Below are positions 1-5,804 of a stretch of 9,922 nucleotides of DNA, piece by piece. A program made the translations under genes and the position numbers. The stretch's first letter is position 1, and each line of letters begins with the position of its first letter. The notes under the pieces were generated by a model. That model searched no databases, was not told the DNA's origin, and saw nothing but the letters and a program-made list of their open reading frames with translations. Source of the DNA: DATGQT01 sp033720695 (GTDB lineage Bacteria; Bacteroidota; Rhodothermia; Rhodothermales; Rubricoccaceae); NCBI GenBank assembly GCA_033720695.1, contig JAWWCA010000136.1, positions 1 through 9,922 of the forward strand, written 5' to 3'.

Positions 1-438
1 GGTTCGGACGCGGTCGAGGCCGGCGAACGGTCGGGCCTCCCGCTCGACTCCCGCAGGGAAGACGAGGTTGCCGACGGTGCCGAGCCCGAACGTCTCCTCC
101 AGCACGCGGGCGACCGCGGCCTCGGCCGAGCGCCCGCCGCCGCGCATCAGCGCGAACTGGGCGGCGTAGTCGGCCTCGTCCAGGGTGTAAGCGAGGCGAC
201 GCCAATCGTGCTTGTCGATCGAGCCGACCACGCCGAGCAGGAGCCGGTCGAGGGCGGGGTCGCCGCTCGGGGGGATGTCGTAGGCCCTCGGCATGGGGTC
301 CGGCACGCCCTGCGGCGCAGCGGCGTACTGGGGCAGGCGGTCGAGGTCCGCCGCGGCGTAGGGTGGGGGGAGGTCGCCTCCGGGACGGGTCGCCGAGCAG
401 GCGGCGAGGCCGAGGAAGGCGAGAAGCACGAGACGCAT
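1..438 (-). CDS. Uncharacterised lipoprotein, partial (C-terminus beyond the left edge)
   Basis: The first 146 codons are present; the frame stays open to base 1. It begins with a short lipoprotein signal: a basic residue at position 2, a hydrophobic stretch at 3-13 and a lipobox L-A-A-C ending at Cys14, so the mature protein should be a lipid-anchored envelope protein. Residues 15-60 are rich in Pro, Ala and Gly and look like a flexible linker. From about residue 62 it becomes a folded-looking segment with a D-x-x-L-L-L-G-V-V-G-S-I-D-K-H-D-W pattern followed by Ala-rich helices. That loosely recalls NTF2-like/SnoaL folds, but I do not recognise the family. The ATG lies 4 nt after the stop of the upstream amidohydrolase with no ribosome-binding site, which suggests one transcript and coupled translation. 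It may act with that secreted enzyme; this is inference from position only. The function is unknown. Confidence 0.8.
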   Translation of the reverse strand, partial: MRLVLLAFLGLAACSATRPGGDLPPPYAAADLDRLPQYAAAPQGVPDPMPRAYDIPPSGDPALDRLLLGVVGSIDKHDWRRLAYTLDEADYAAQFALMRGGGRSAEAAVARVLEETFGLGTVGNLVFPAGVEREARPFAGLDRVRT

Positions 439-442
439 CGGC

Positions 443-1711
443 TCAGTGGTCGTGGCCGGCGGCCGTGCTCCGGTACACGTCGTAGCCGCCGACGGCGTAC
501 GCCCGGTCCTCGGCGTCGGCGAGGTCGAACACCTTCTCGCCCTCGACCCACGTCTGCTCGACGCGGGTGTAGACCGAGAGCGGGTCGCCCGAGAGGACGA
601 CGAGGTCGGCGTCCTTGCCCGGCTCCAGGCTGCCGATGCGGCCGTCGAGGCCGAGCATGCGGGCGCCGGCGAGCGTGACGGCTTCGAGGGCCGCCGCGCG
701 GCTCATCCCGGCGCGGACGCCGAGGGCGGCCGAGCGGAGGAAGAGCCGGCTGTCGGTGATGTAGTCGTCGGTGTGGTAGGCCACGTCGACGCCGGCCTGT
801 TCGAGCGCGGCGCCGGTGTGGAAGAAGAGGCCGCGCGCCTCCAGCTTGCCGCCGGGGCTGTCGAGCACGATGATGGACGCCGGCGCGCCCGCCGCGGCGA
901 TCTCGTCGGCCACGCGCCAGCCCTCCGAGACGTGGTGGAGCACGGGCGTGAACCCGAACTCGCGCCCGATGCGGAGCGCCGTCAGGATGTCGTCGTGGCG
1001 GTGGGTGTGGAAGTGGACGATGCGGCGTCCGTCGAGGACCTCGAGGAGCGCCTCCATGCGGAGGTCGCGGGCGCCCGTCGAGTCGCGCCCGCCGCGCTCG
1101 CGGTAGGCGAGCGCCTCGTAGAAGAGGTCGCGGACGAGGGCGGCGCTGCGGGCGCGGGTGTCGGGGAAGCCGTTCCGGCCGCGCAGCGAGTTCGTCCCGT
1201 TCGCCATCTTCATCCCGCCGCAGACGCCCTCGGTGGGGCTCTCGCAGAAGAGCATCCCCTCGATCGTGTTGGCGTCGCGGAGCTTGAGGTAGGCGGTCTG
1301 CCCGCTCATGAGGTGGCCCGAGCCCGGCATCACGTTCGCCGTCGTGATGCCGCCGGCGCGGGCGCGCATGAAGGAGTCGGCCCGGGGGTCGAGGGCGTCG
1401 AGGATGCGGACGTCGGGGTGGAGGGGGCCGGACGAGTCCCCGCCGTCACCCCCACCGACGTGCGAGTGGGTGTCCACGAGGCCGGGCAGGATCACCTTGC
1501 CGGTGGCGTCGATCTGCTCCACGCCCACGAGGTTCGCCCGAACGGGCCCCACCTCGACGATGCGCCCGCCCTCGACCACGACCATGCCCTGCTCGATGAG
1601 GGGGCCGCTGATCGGGTAGACGGTGGCGCCGACGAAGGCGATCCGGCGCTCCTGCGCCTCCGCGAAGGGGGCGAGGAGCGTGAGCGAGAAGAGGACGAAG
1701 ACGCGGCGCAC
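443..1711 (-). CDS. Secreted imidazolonepropionase-like amidohydrolase
   Basis: A metal-dependent hydrolase of the COG1228 amidohydrolase group, which cleaves amide or cyclic amide bonds (cyclic dipeptides, peptides, lactams); the substrate cannot be told. An N-terminal signal peptide (Arg-Arg, then a hydrophobic run, cleavage near A-E-A before Gln) sends it out of the cytoplasm. Numbering from the GTG at 1711 (422 aa): the beta-sandwich start is at about 25-70; the metal motif D-T-H-S-H has His82 and His84; a G-G-M-K-M-A-N-G segment carries Lys168, a candidate metal-bridging lysine; then come the F-H-T-H-R-H cluster (235-239), His259/His260 and the H-T-D-D motif (His313, Asp315/316). The closing L-E-P-G-K-D-A-D-L-V-V-L is typical of the superfamily, and the length is normal. 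No ATG is available. TTG at 1720 is the alternative start and adds three residues; GTG was preferred because it gives a cleaner signal peptide. It is first in an operon with the lipoprotein gene and divergent from pyrophosphatase. Confidence 0.9.
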   Translation of the reverse strand: MRRVFVLFSLTLLAPFAEAQERRIAFVGATVYPISGPLIEQGMVVVEGGRIVEVGPVRANLVGVEQIDATGKVILPGLVDTHSHVGGGDGGDSSGPLHPDVRILDALDPRADSFMRARAGGITTANVMPGSGHLMSGQTAYLKLRDANTIEGMLFCESPTEGVCGGMKMANGTNSLRGRNGFPDTRARSAALVRDLFYEALAYRERGGRDSTGARDLRMEALLEVLDGRRIVHFHTHRHDDILTALRIGREFGFTPVLHHVSEGWRVADEIAAAGAPASIIVLDSPGGKLEARGLFFHTGAALEQAGVDVAYHTDDYITDSRLFLRSAALGVRAGMSRAAALEAVTLAGARMLGLDGRIGSLEPGKDADLVVLSGDPLSVYTRVEQTWVEGEKVFDLADAEDRAYAVGGYDVYRSTAAGHDH

Positions 1712-1739
1712 GAGCAGCAACGGGTGGGTAGGGTCGTAG

Positions 1740-1747
1740 CGAAGTTA
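1740..1747 (-). promoter_or_regulatory. Putative -7 promoter box of the amidohydrolase operon
   Basis: The minus strand reads TAACTTCG, which matches the Bacteroidota -7 element TAnnTTTG at all but one fixed position. It ends 19 nt before the TTG candidate start and 28 nt before the GTG candidate. No TTG -33 element is visible at the usual distance. The call rests on its recurrence upstream of three other genes in this window. Confidence 0.4.
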
Positions 1748-1777
1748 ACCGCGCCCTCCCACGCCATCCCGCCTCCC

Positions 1778-2326
1778 ATGCACCCCTGGCACGACCTCTC
1801 CACCGGCCGCGACGTCCGCGAGGCGTTCAACTGCGTCATCGAGGTGCCGCGGGGCTGCGCCGTGAAGTACGAGCTCGACAAGAAGACGGGGCTCCTCCGC
1901 GTCGACCGCGTCCTCTACAGCGCCGTCCACTACCCCGCCAACTACGGGGTCCTCCCCCGCACCCTCGGCGACGACGGCGACCCCCTCGACGTCCTCGTCC
2001 TCATGAGCGAGACGGTCGTCCCGCTGTGCACGCTCCGCGCCCGCGCCATCGGGATGCTCCCCATGCGCGACGAGGCCGGCGGCGACGAGAAGATCATCGC
2101 CGTGTGCGTGGACGACCCCGAGTTCAGCGTGTACCGAGAGCTGGACGACCTCCCCGCGCACCGCCGCCGCCTCATCGAGCGGTTCTTCCTCGACTACAAG
2201 GTGCTCGAAGGGAAGGCCGTCGAGACCGACGCCTACCAGGGGCGAGAGCGGGCCGTCGCGGTTATCGAGGAGGGCGTCGCGCGCTACGCCGAGCGCTTCC
2301 CGGAGCGCGCGTGGCCCGAGGCGTAG
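1778..2326 (+). CDS. ppa: Inorganic pyrophosphatase (family I, soluble)
   Basis: Hydrolyses pyrophosphate to two phosphates in the cytoplasm, pulling forward biosynthetic reactions that release pyrophosphate; it is Mg-dependent and usually a homohexamer in bacteria. The 182 aa are the usual length. The family signature D-G-D-P-L-D-V is at about 66-72. Nearly all residues known from the E. coli enzyme can be placed: Glu22, Lys30, Glu32, Arg44, Tyr52, Tyr56, Asp66, Asp68, Asp71, Asp98, Asp103, Lys105, Tyr140 and Lys141. The ATG at 1778 gives the expected N-terminus; the open frame extends far upstream only because it lies opposite the amidohydrolase gene. There is no Shine-Dalgarno sequence. 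It is a single-gene unit, divergent from the amidohydrolase and convergent with the DUF3467 gene 42 bp downstream. A vacuolar-type or family II enzyme is excluded by the motifs. Confidence 0.97.
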   Translation: MHPWHDLSTGRDVREAFNCVIEVPRGCAVKYELDKKTGLLRVDRVLYSAVHYPANYGVLPRTLGDDGDPLDVLVLMSETVVPLCTLRARAIGMLPMRDEAGGDEKIIAVCVDDPEFSVYRELDDLPAHRRRLIERFFLDYKVLEGKAVETDAYQGRERAVAVIEEGVARYAERFPERAWPEA

Positions 2327-2368
2327 CCAGGGGAGCCGGCGCCTCGGTCGCGCGGGCCCGCCGATCGG

Positions 2369-2692
2369 TTACGCCTCCCCGCTCGGCGGGTGGAACGAGA
2401 ACTGCGGCCCCTGGCTCGCCGTCTCGCCGATGGCCCCGTACTGCGCCTCGTACCGCCCGATGTTGTCCTGGAGCGCGGCCAGCAGCCGCTTCGCGTGCGG
2501 GGGTGAGACGATGATGCGGCTCTTGACGCGCGCCTTCGGCACGCCGGGCATGACCCGGATGAAGTCGAGGATGAACTCCTCGGGCGAGTGCGCGATCATC
2601 ACGAGGTTGGAGTAGACGCCCTCGGCGATCTCCTCGCTCAGCTCGATCGACAGCTGCGACTGCTGCGGGGCGCTGGACTCTTTCGGTTCCAT
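2369..2692 (-). CDS. DUF3467 family protein
   Basis: A 107-residue cytoplasmic protein with no signal peptide or membrane segment. The core (about 22-90) follows the DUF3467 pattern: A-E-G-V-Y-S-N-L, H-S-P-E-E-F-I-L-D-F, V-M-P-G-V-P-K-A, then V-K-S-R-I-I-V-S-P-x-H-A-K-R-L-L-x-A-L and the helix D-N-I-G-R-Y-E. The M-P-G-V-P-K-A-x-V-K-S-R wording is the form I associate with Bacteroidota members. The family is widespread, single-domain and has no established function; the compact strand-helix pattern suggests a small alpha/beta fold. The last 15 or so residues are a low-complexity tail. The ATG at 2692 fits the family length. It lies 47 nt downstream of cystathionine beta-synthase on the same strand, with a hairpin and a promoter-like box in the spacer, so it may be co-transcribed, separately transcribed, or both. 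Confidence 0.9.
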   Translation of the reverse strand: MEPKESSAPQQSQLSIELSEEIAEGVYSNLVMIAHSPEEFILDFIRVMPGVPKARVKSRIIVSPPHAKRLLAALQDNIGRYEAQYGAIGETASQGPQFSFHPPSGEA

Positions 2693-2710
2693 GACGGGCT
2701 CGGGGTGGAG

Positions 2711-2731
2711 GGGGCCGGAAGGTACGGCCCC
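2711..2731 (-). repeat. Perfect 7-bp inverted repeat between cbs and the DUF3467 gene
   Basis: GGGGCCG at 2711-2717 and CGGCCCC at 2725-2731 are exact reverse complements around a 7-nt loop. All seven pairs are G-C, so the hairpin should be stable in RNA. No T-run follows on the minus strand, so it is not a classical intrinsic terminator; a processing, stability or attenuation role is possible. The TACCTTCC box occupies the loop and the last stem base. Confidence 0.6.
2717..2724 (-). promoter_or_regulatory. Putative -7 promoter box of the DUF3467 gene
   Basis: The minus strand reads TACCTTCC, ending 24 nt before the DUF3467 ATG. It matches TAnnTTC, as do the boxes before the neighbouring cbs, amidohydrolase and M14 genes. 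No -33 TTG is seen. It falls inside the 2711-2731 hairpin, so the two readings compete. Confidence 0.35.
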
Positions 2732-2739
2732 GGCGGCGC

Positions 2740-4149
2740 TCACGCCTGCCCGTTCCGGGACCGCGCGCCCCCGGCGAGCGTGGCGATCACGTCGGTCCGC
2801 GTGACGATGTCGAGGGCGTTGTCGGCCCGCTTGACGAGGACGGCGCCGTGGTCGTGGTCGAGGTGGGCCGCGAGGCCCTCGACGTGGATGTCGGCCTCGA
2901 CGATGGGGAGCGGCGGCGCCATCACATCCGCGACAGGGCTCGTCCGCGCCTCGGGGTCCTCGATGAGTCGGTCGAGGACGTGGCGCTCGGTGAGGCTGCC
3001 GACGTTGTGGCCCTCGGCGTTGAAGACGGGCACCTGGCTGATGCCGTGGGCGGCCATCGTGGCGACGGCCTCGGCGAGGGTGGCGGTGGGCTCGACGGCC
3101 ACCAGCCCCCCCTCGCGGCGGCGCGCGGCGAGGACGTCGCGGACGGTCGGACCCTGCTCGTCGAGGAAGCCGTGGCGCCGCATCCACTCGTCGTTGTACG
3201 TCTTGGCGAGGTAGCGGAAGCCGGAGTCGGGCAGGAGCACGACGAGGACGTCGTCGTCGCTCAGCGCATCGCGGTGGGCCGCCATCCAGTCGAGGGCGCC
3301 GGCCACGGCCATGCCACAGCTCTGCCCGACGAAGAGCCCCTCCTCGCGCGCCAGCCGCCGCGTCATCTGCATCGCCTCCTTGTCGGTGACGCGGACGTAG
3401 TCGTCGACGAGCGCGAAGTCCATGTTGCCCGCGAGGATGTCCTCCCCGACGCCCTCGGTGACGTAGGGGTAGATCTCGTTCTCGTCGAACTCCCCGCCGG
3501 AGTGGAAATACTTGTAGTAGACCGAGCCGTAGGGGTCGACGCCGATCGCCTTGAGGTCGGGGTTCTGCTCCTTGAGGTACTTCGTGGTGCCCGAGATCGT
3601 GCCACCCGTCCCGGCCCCGGCGATGAAGTGCGTGATGCGGCCGTCGGTCTGCGCCCAGAGCTCGGGGCCCGTGGTCTGGTAGTGCGCCTCGGTGTTGGCC
3701 GGGTGGTCGTACTGGTTGGGGTAGAAGCTGTTGGGGATCTCCCGGCTGAGGCGGGCCGCGACCGAGTAGTAGGAGCGGGGGTCGTCCGGCGCGACGGCGG
3801 TGGGGCACACGATGACCTCGGCGCCGAGGGCGCGGAGCACGTCGATCTTCTCCTGGCTCTGCTTGTCGGTCGTCGTGAAGACGCACGTGTAGCCCTTCAC
3901 GATCGCGGCGATGGCGAGGCCGGCGCCGGTGTTCCCGCTCGTCCCCTCGATGATGGTGCCGCCGGGCTTGAGCAGCCCCTTCCGCTCGGCGTCCTCGATC
4001 ATGGCGAGCCCGATCCGGTCCTTGACCGAGCCGCCGGGGTTGAAGAACTCGACCTTGGCGAGGAGGGTGCCGGGGAGGTCGGCGCCGAGCGTCTGGAGCC
4101 GCACGAGCGGGGTGTTGCCGATCGTGCCGAGGATGGAGTCGTGCCACAT
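2740..4149 (-). CDS. cbs: Cystathionine beta-synthase with C-terminal CBS-domain pair
   Basis: A PLP enzyme that condenses serine with homocysteine to cystathionine (transsulfuration) in the cytoplasm; 469 aa. The catalytic fold-type II domain covers about 1-325: T-I-G-N-T-P-L-V-R-L near the start; the PLP lysine in N-P-G-G-S-V-K-D-R (Lys43); the substrate loop E-G-T-S-G-N-T-G (68-75); the phosphate-binding loop G-A-G-T-G-G-T-I-S-G (178-187). The block L-P-D-S-G-F-R-Y-L-A-K-T-Y-N-D-E-W-M (306-323) separates cystathionine beta-synthases from plain cysteine synthases. Residues about 335-460 form two CBS motifs (Bateman module) that could bind an adenosyl ligand such as S-adenosylmethionine. The haem-binding N-terminal extension of the animal enzyme is absent. 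The usual G-G-S-S-G near the cofactor reads G-Q-S-C-G (275-279). The ATG at 4149 was chosen because the match starts there; upstream codons read into the leader. A serine/O-acetylserine sulfhydrylase activity is possible. Confidence 0.93.
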   Translation of the reverse strand: MWHDSILGTIGNTPLVRLQTLGADLPGTLLAKVEFFNPGGSVKDRIGLAMIEDAERKGLLKPGGTIIEGTSGNTGAGLAIAAIVKGYTCVFTTTDKQSQEKIDVLRALGAEVIVCPTAVAPDDPRSYYSVAARLSREIPNSFYPNQYDHPANTEAHYQTTGPELWAQTDGRITHFIAGAGTGGTISGTTKYLKEQNPDLKAIGVDPYGSVYYKYFHSGGEFDENEIYPYVTEGVGEDILAGNMDFALVDDYVRVTDKEAMQMTRRLAREEGLFVGQSCGMAVAGALDWMAAHRDALSDDDVLVVLLPDSGFRYLAKTYNDEWMRRHGFLDEQGPTVRDVLAARRREGGLVAVEPTATLAEAVATMAAHGISQVPVFNAEGHNVGSLTERHVLDRLIEDPEARTSPVADVMAPPLPIVEADIHVEGLAAHLDHDHGAVLVKRADNALDIVTRTDVIATLAGGARSRNGQA

Positions 4150-4176
4150 GGCGGGTGGAAGCAAGGCGGGTGTGCC

Positions 4177-4184
4177 GGAAGCTA
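4177..4184 (-). promoter_or_regulatory. Putative -7 promoter box of cbs
   Basis: The minus strand reads TAGCTTCC, ending 27 nt before the cbs ATG, in the 145-bp divergent spacer shared with the histidine kinase gene. Spacing and wording agree with the boxes at 1740, 2717 and 8361. No TTG -33 element is evident. No comparable box was found for the plus-strand kinase gene. Confidence 0.4.
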
Positions 4185-4294
4185 CGCCGCCCGCCTCGCC
4201 GCCGACCCCGCCGTCTCGGACTTCGAGGGGTTTGCACCGGCACGCCGCGGGCGCTTTCTTCCCCCATCCCCCCGCGATCCACGCCATCGGCCGC

Positions 4295-5800
4295 ATGGAC
4301 CCCGACGCGCCCCTCCCCCTCGTCACGCCCGATCTCCTCGTCGCAACGTGCTCGGGCACCGGCGAGCCCCTCCACTGCAACGTGGCTTGGAGCAAGACCT
4401 TCGGCGACGGGGCGCTCTGGGCCGGCCTCCCCGAGGAGGACGTCCGCTTCGCCGACGAGTACCTCACCGACGCCACGCGCGGGCTCCTCGTCACGCACCA
4501 GGTGTTCCTCGTCGAGGAGCCGGAGGCCGAGGTCCCCACCCCCGTCCTCCTCCACTTCCTGCCCGTCCGCCTCCCCACCGCCGGCTCCGGTCCGTTCCCG
4601 GTCGTGATCACGGGCGAGGTGCTCAAGGAGCCCGTGAGCTGGGCGGCCGACCAGACGCGCCGACGCCGGATGGAGATGCTCGGCCAGATGGCCATGGGCA
4701 TCGCCCACGACTTCAACAACCTCCTCACGTCTATCCTCGGCAACGCCGAGCTCCTCCGAGAGCGCCTCCCCTTCACCCCCGACGCCGACGAAGCCCGCGG
4801 CCTCCTCGCCACGCTGGAGCAGGCCGCCGGCGACGGCGCCGCGCTCGTGCGGAGGATCCAGCAGTACATCCGCCACGAGAAGCAGGAGCGGTTCGAGCCG
4901 GTCCAGCTCCGCACGATCGTCGAGGAGGTCATCACGTTGACGCGGCCGTACTGGCACAACGAGCCGCGGCGCCAAGGCATCCAGATCGAGCTCGAGTCCG
5001 ACCTCTCCGCCCCCCCCCTCATCCAGGGCTCGCCGACGGAGCTGCGCGAGGTGCTCGTCAACCTCGTCCTCAACGCCGTCCAGGCCATGCCGAGCGGCGG
5101 CGTCCTCCGCCTCCGCACGTACCCACACCCCTCCCGCGGGGCCGTCGTCGAGGTCGAGGACACCGGGGTGGGGATGAGCGAGCACGTGCGGGCCCGGATC
5201 TTCGAGCCCCTCTTCACGACGAAGGGCGAGGGGGGCACCGGCATGGGGCTGACGGTCTCCTACGGGATTATCCAGGAGCACAACGGCGCCGTCGAGGTGG
5301 AGAGCGAGCCGGGCCGAGGCACCCTCTTCCGGCTCTCCTTCCCGGCGGCTCAGAAGGACGCGCGCCCGGCGCCCGACAGCGGTGGCGCCGCCCCCGCCGA
5401 ACGCACGGACGCCCCCGGCCTCCTCGCGCGCATCCTCGTCGTCGACGACGAGCCGATGGTCCGCTCCGTTACGGCCAACCTCCTCCGCTTCAAAGGGCAC
5501 ACCGTCGCCGAGGCGGTCGGCGGTGCCGAGGCGCTCGGCCTCCTCGACGCCGGCTCGTTCGACCTCGTCATCACCGACCTCTCGATGCCCGAGATGAACG
5601 GGCGCGAGCTCGCCCGGCACGTCCGCGACCGTCACCCGGGCCTCCCCATCATCCTCCTCACCGGCGACACCGACGCTCACGAGAGCGCCGACGACCTCGA
5701 CGCCGTCGTCCAGAAGCCCTACAAGCTCGACGCGCTCGAAGCCGTGATCCGGCAGGTGCTCCGACCCGGCGACGAGGGGGAGGCCGACGCCGAGGCCTAG
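4295..5800 (+). CDS. Soluble hybrid histidine kinase with C-terminal receiver domain
   Basis: A 501-aa cytoplasmic signalling protein with no signal peptide or membrane segment. Residues about 10-110 look like a PAS-type sensor (D-L-L-V-A-T-C-S-G-T-G-E-P-L-H-C-N-V-A-W start). The dimerisation/phosphotransfer domain has the H-box M-G-I-A-H-D-F-N-N-L-L with phospho-accepting His138. The ATPase domain shows the N-box (Asn256, Asn260), G1 D-T-G-V-G-M (289-294), the F-box F-E-P-L-F-T-T-K (303-310) and G2 G-T-G-M-G-L-T (314-320). A linker rich in Ala, Pro and Asp (about 351-376) leads to a complete receiver: Asp384/Asp385, phospho-acceptor Asp428, Thr456 and Lys474. No DNA-binding output domain follows, and no separate response regulator or phosphotransfer gene is adjacent, so its partner is elsewhere. 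The ATG at 4295 directly precedes the PAS-like domain and has no Shine-Dalgarno sequence. It is divergent from cbs and its stop lies 4 nt from the stop of the convergent M14 gene. Confidence 0.93.
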   Translation: MDPDAPLPLVTPDLLVATCSGTGEPLHCNVAWSKTFGDGALWAGLPEEDVRFADEYLTDATRGLLVTHQVFLVEEPEAEVPTPVLLHFLPVRLPTAGSGPFPVVITGEVLKEPVSWAADQTRRRRMEMLGQMAMGIAHDFNNLLTSILGNAELLRERLPFTPDADEARGLLATLEQAAGDGAALVRRIQQYIRHEKQERFEPVQLRTIVEEVITLTRPYWHNEPRRQGIQIELESDLSAPPLIQGSPTELREVLVNLVLNAVQAMPSGGVLRLRTYPHPSRGAVVEVEDTGVGMSEHVRARIFEPLFTTKGEGGTGMGLTVSYGIIQEHNGAVEVESEPGRGTLFRLSFPAAQKDARPAPDSGGAAPAERTDAPGLLARILVVDDEPMVRSVTANLLRFKGHTVAEAVGGAEALGLLDAGSFDLVITDLSMPEMNGRELARHVRDRHPGLPIILLTGDTDAHESADDLDAVVQKPYKLDALEAVIRQVLRPGDEGEADAEA

Positions 5801-5804
5801 CCCC

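Noticed and set aside
446..1777. A long plus-strand open frame opposite the amidohydrolase, in frame with pyrophosphatase
   Set aside because: It is the antisense shadow of a high-GC gene. The translation is low-complexity (Val/Glu/Ala/Arg-rich) and only the part from 1778 matches a known protein.
2327..2368. A possible bidirectional terminator between pyrophosphatase and the DUF3467 gene (palindromes GCGGGCCCGC at 2352-2361 and CCGATCGG at 2361-2368; a 6-bp stem 2345-2350 with 2362-2367)
   Set aside because: The palindromes have no loop, the 6-bp stem includes a wobble pair and has an 11-nt loop, and no T-run follows on either strand.
4185..4294. A promoter for the histidine kinase gene in the divergent spacer
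   Set aside because: A TTTG and a CTTTCTT stretch are present, but no TA-containing -7 box is seen at a suitable distance from the ATG.
4150..5244. A minus-strand upstream extension of cbs
   Set aside because: The extension has no recognisable domain and lies opposite the kinase gene. The cystathionine beta-synthase match begins at the ATG at 4149.
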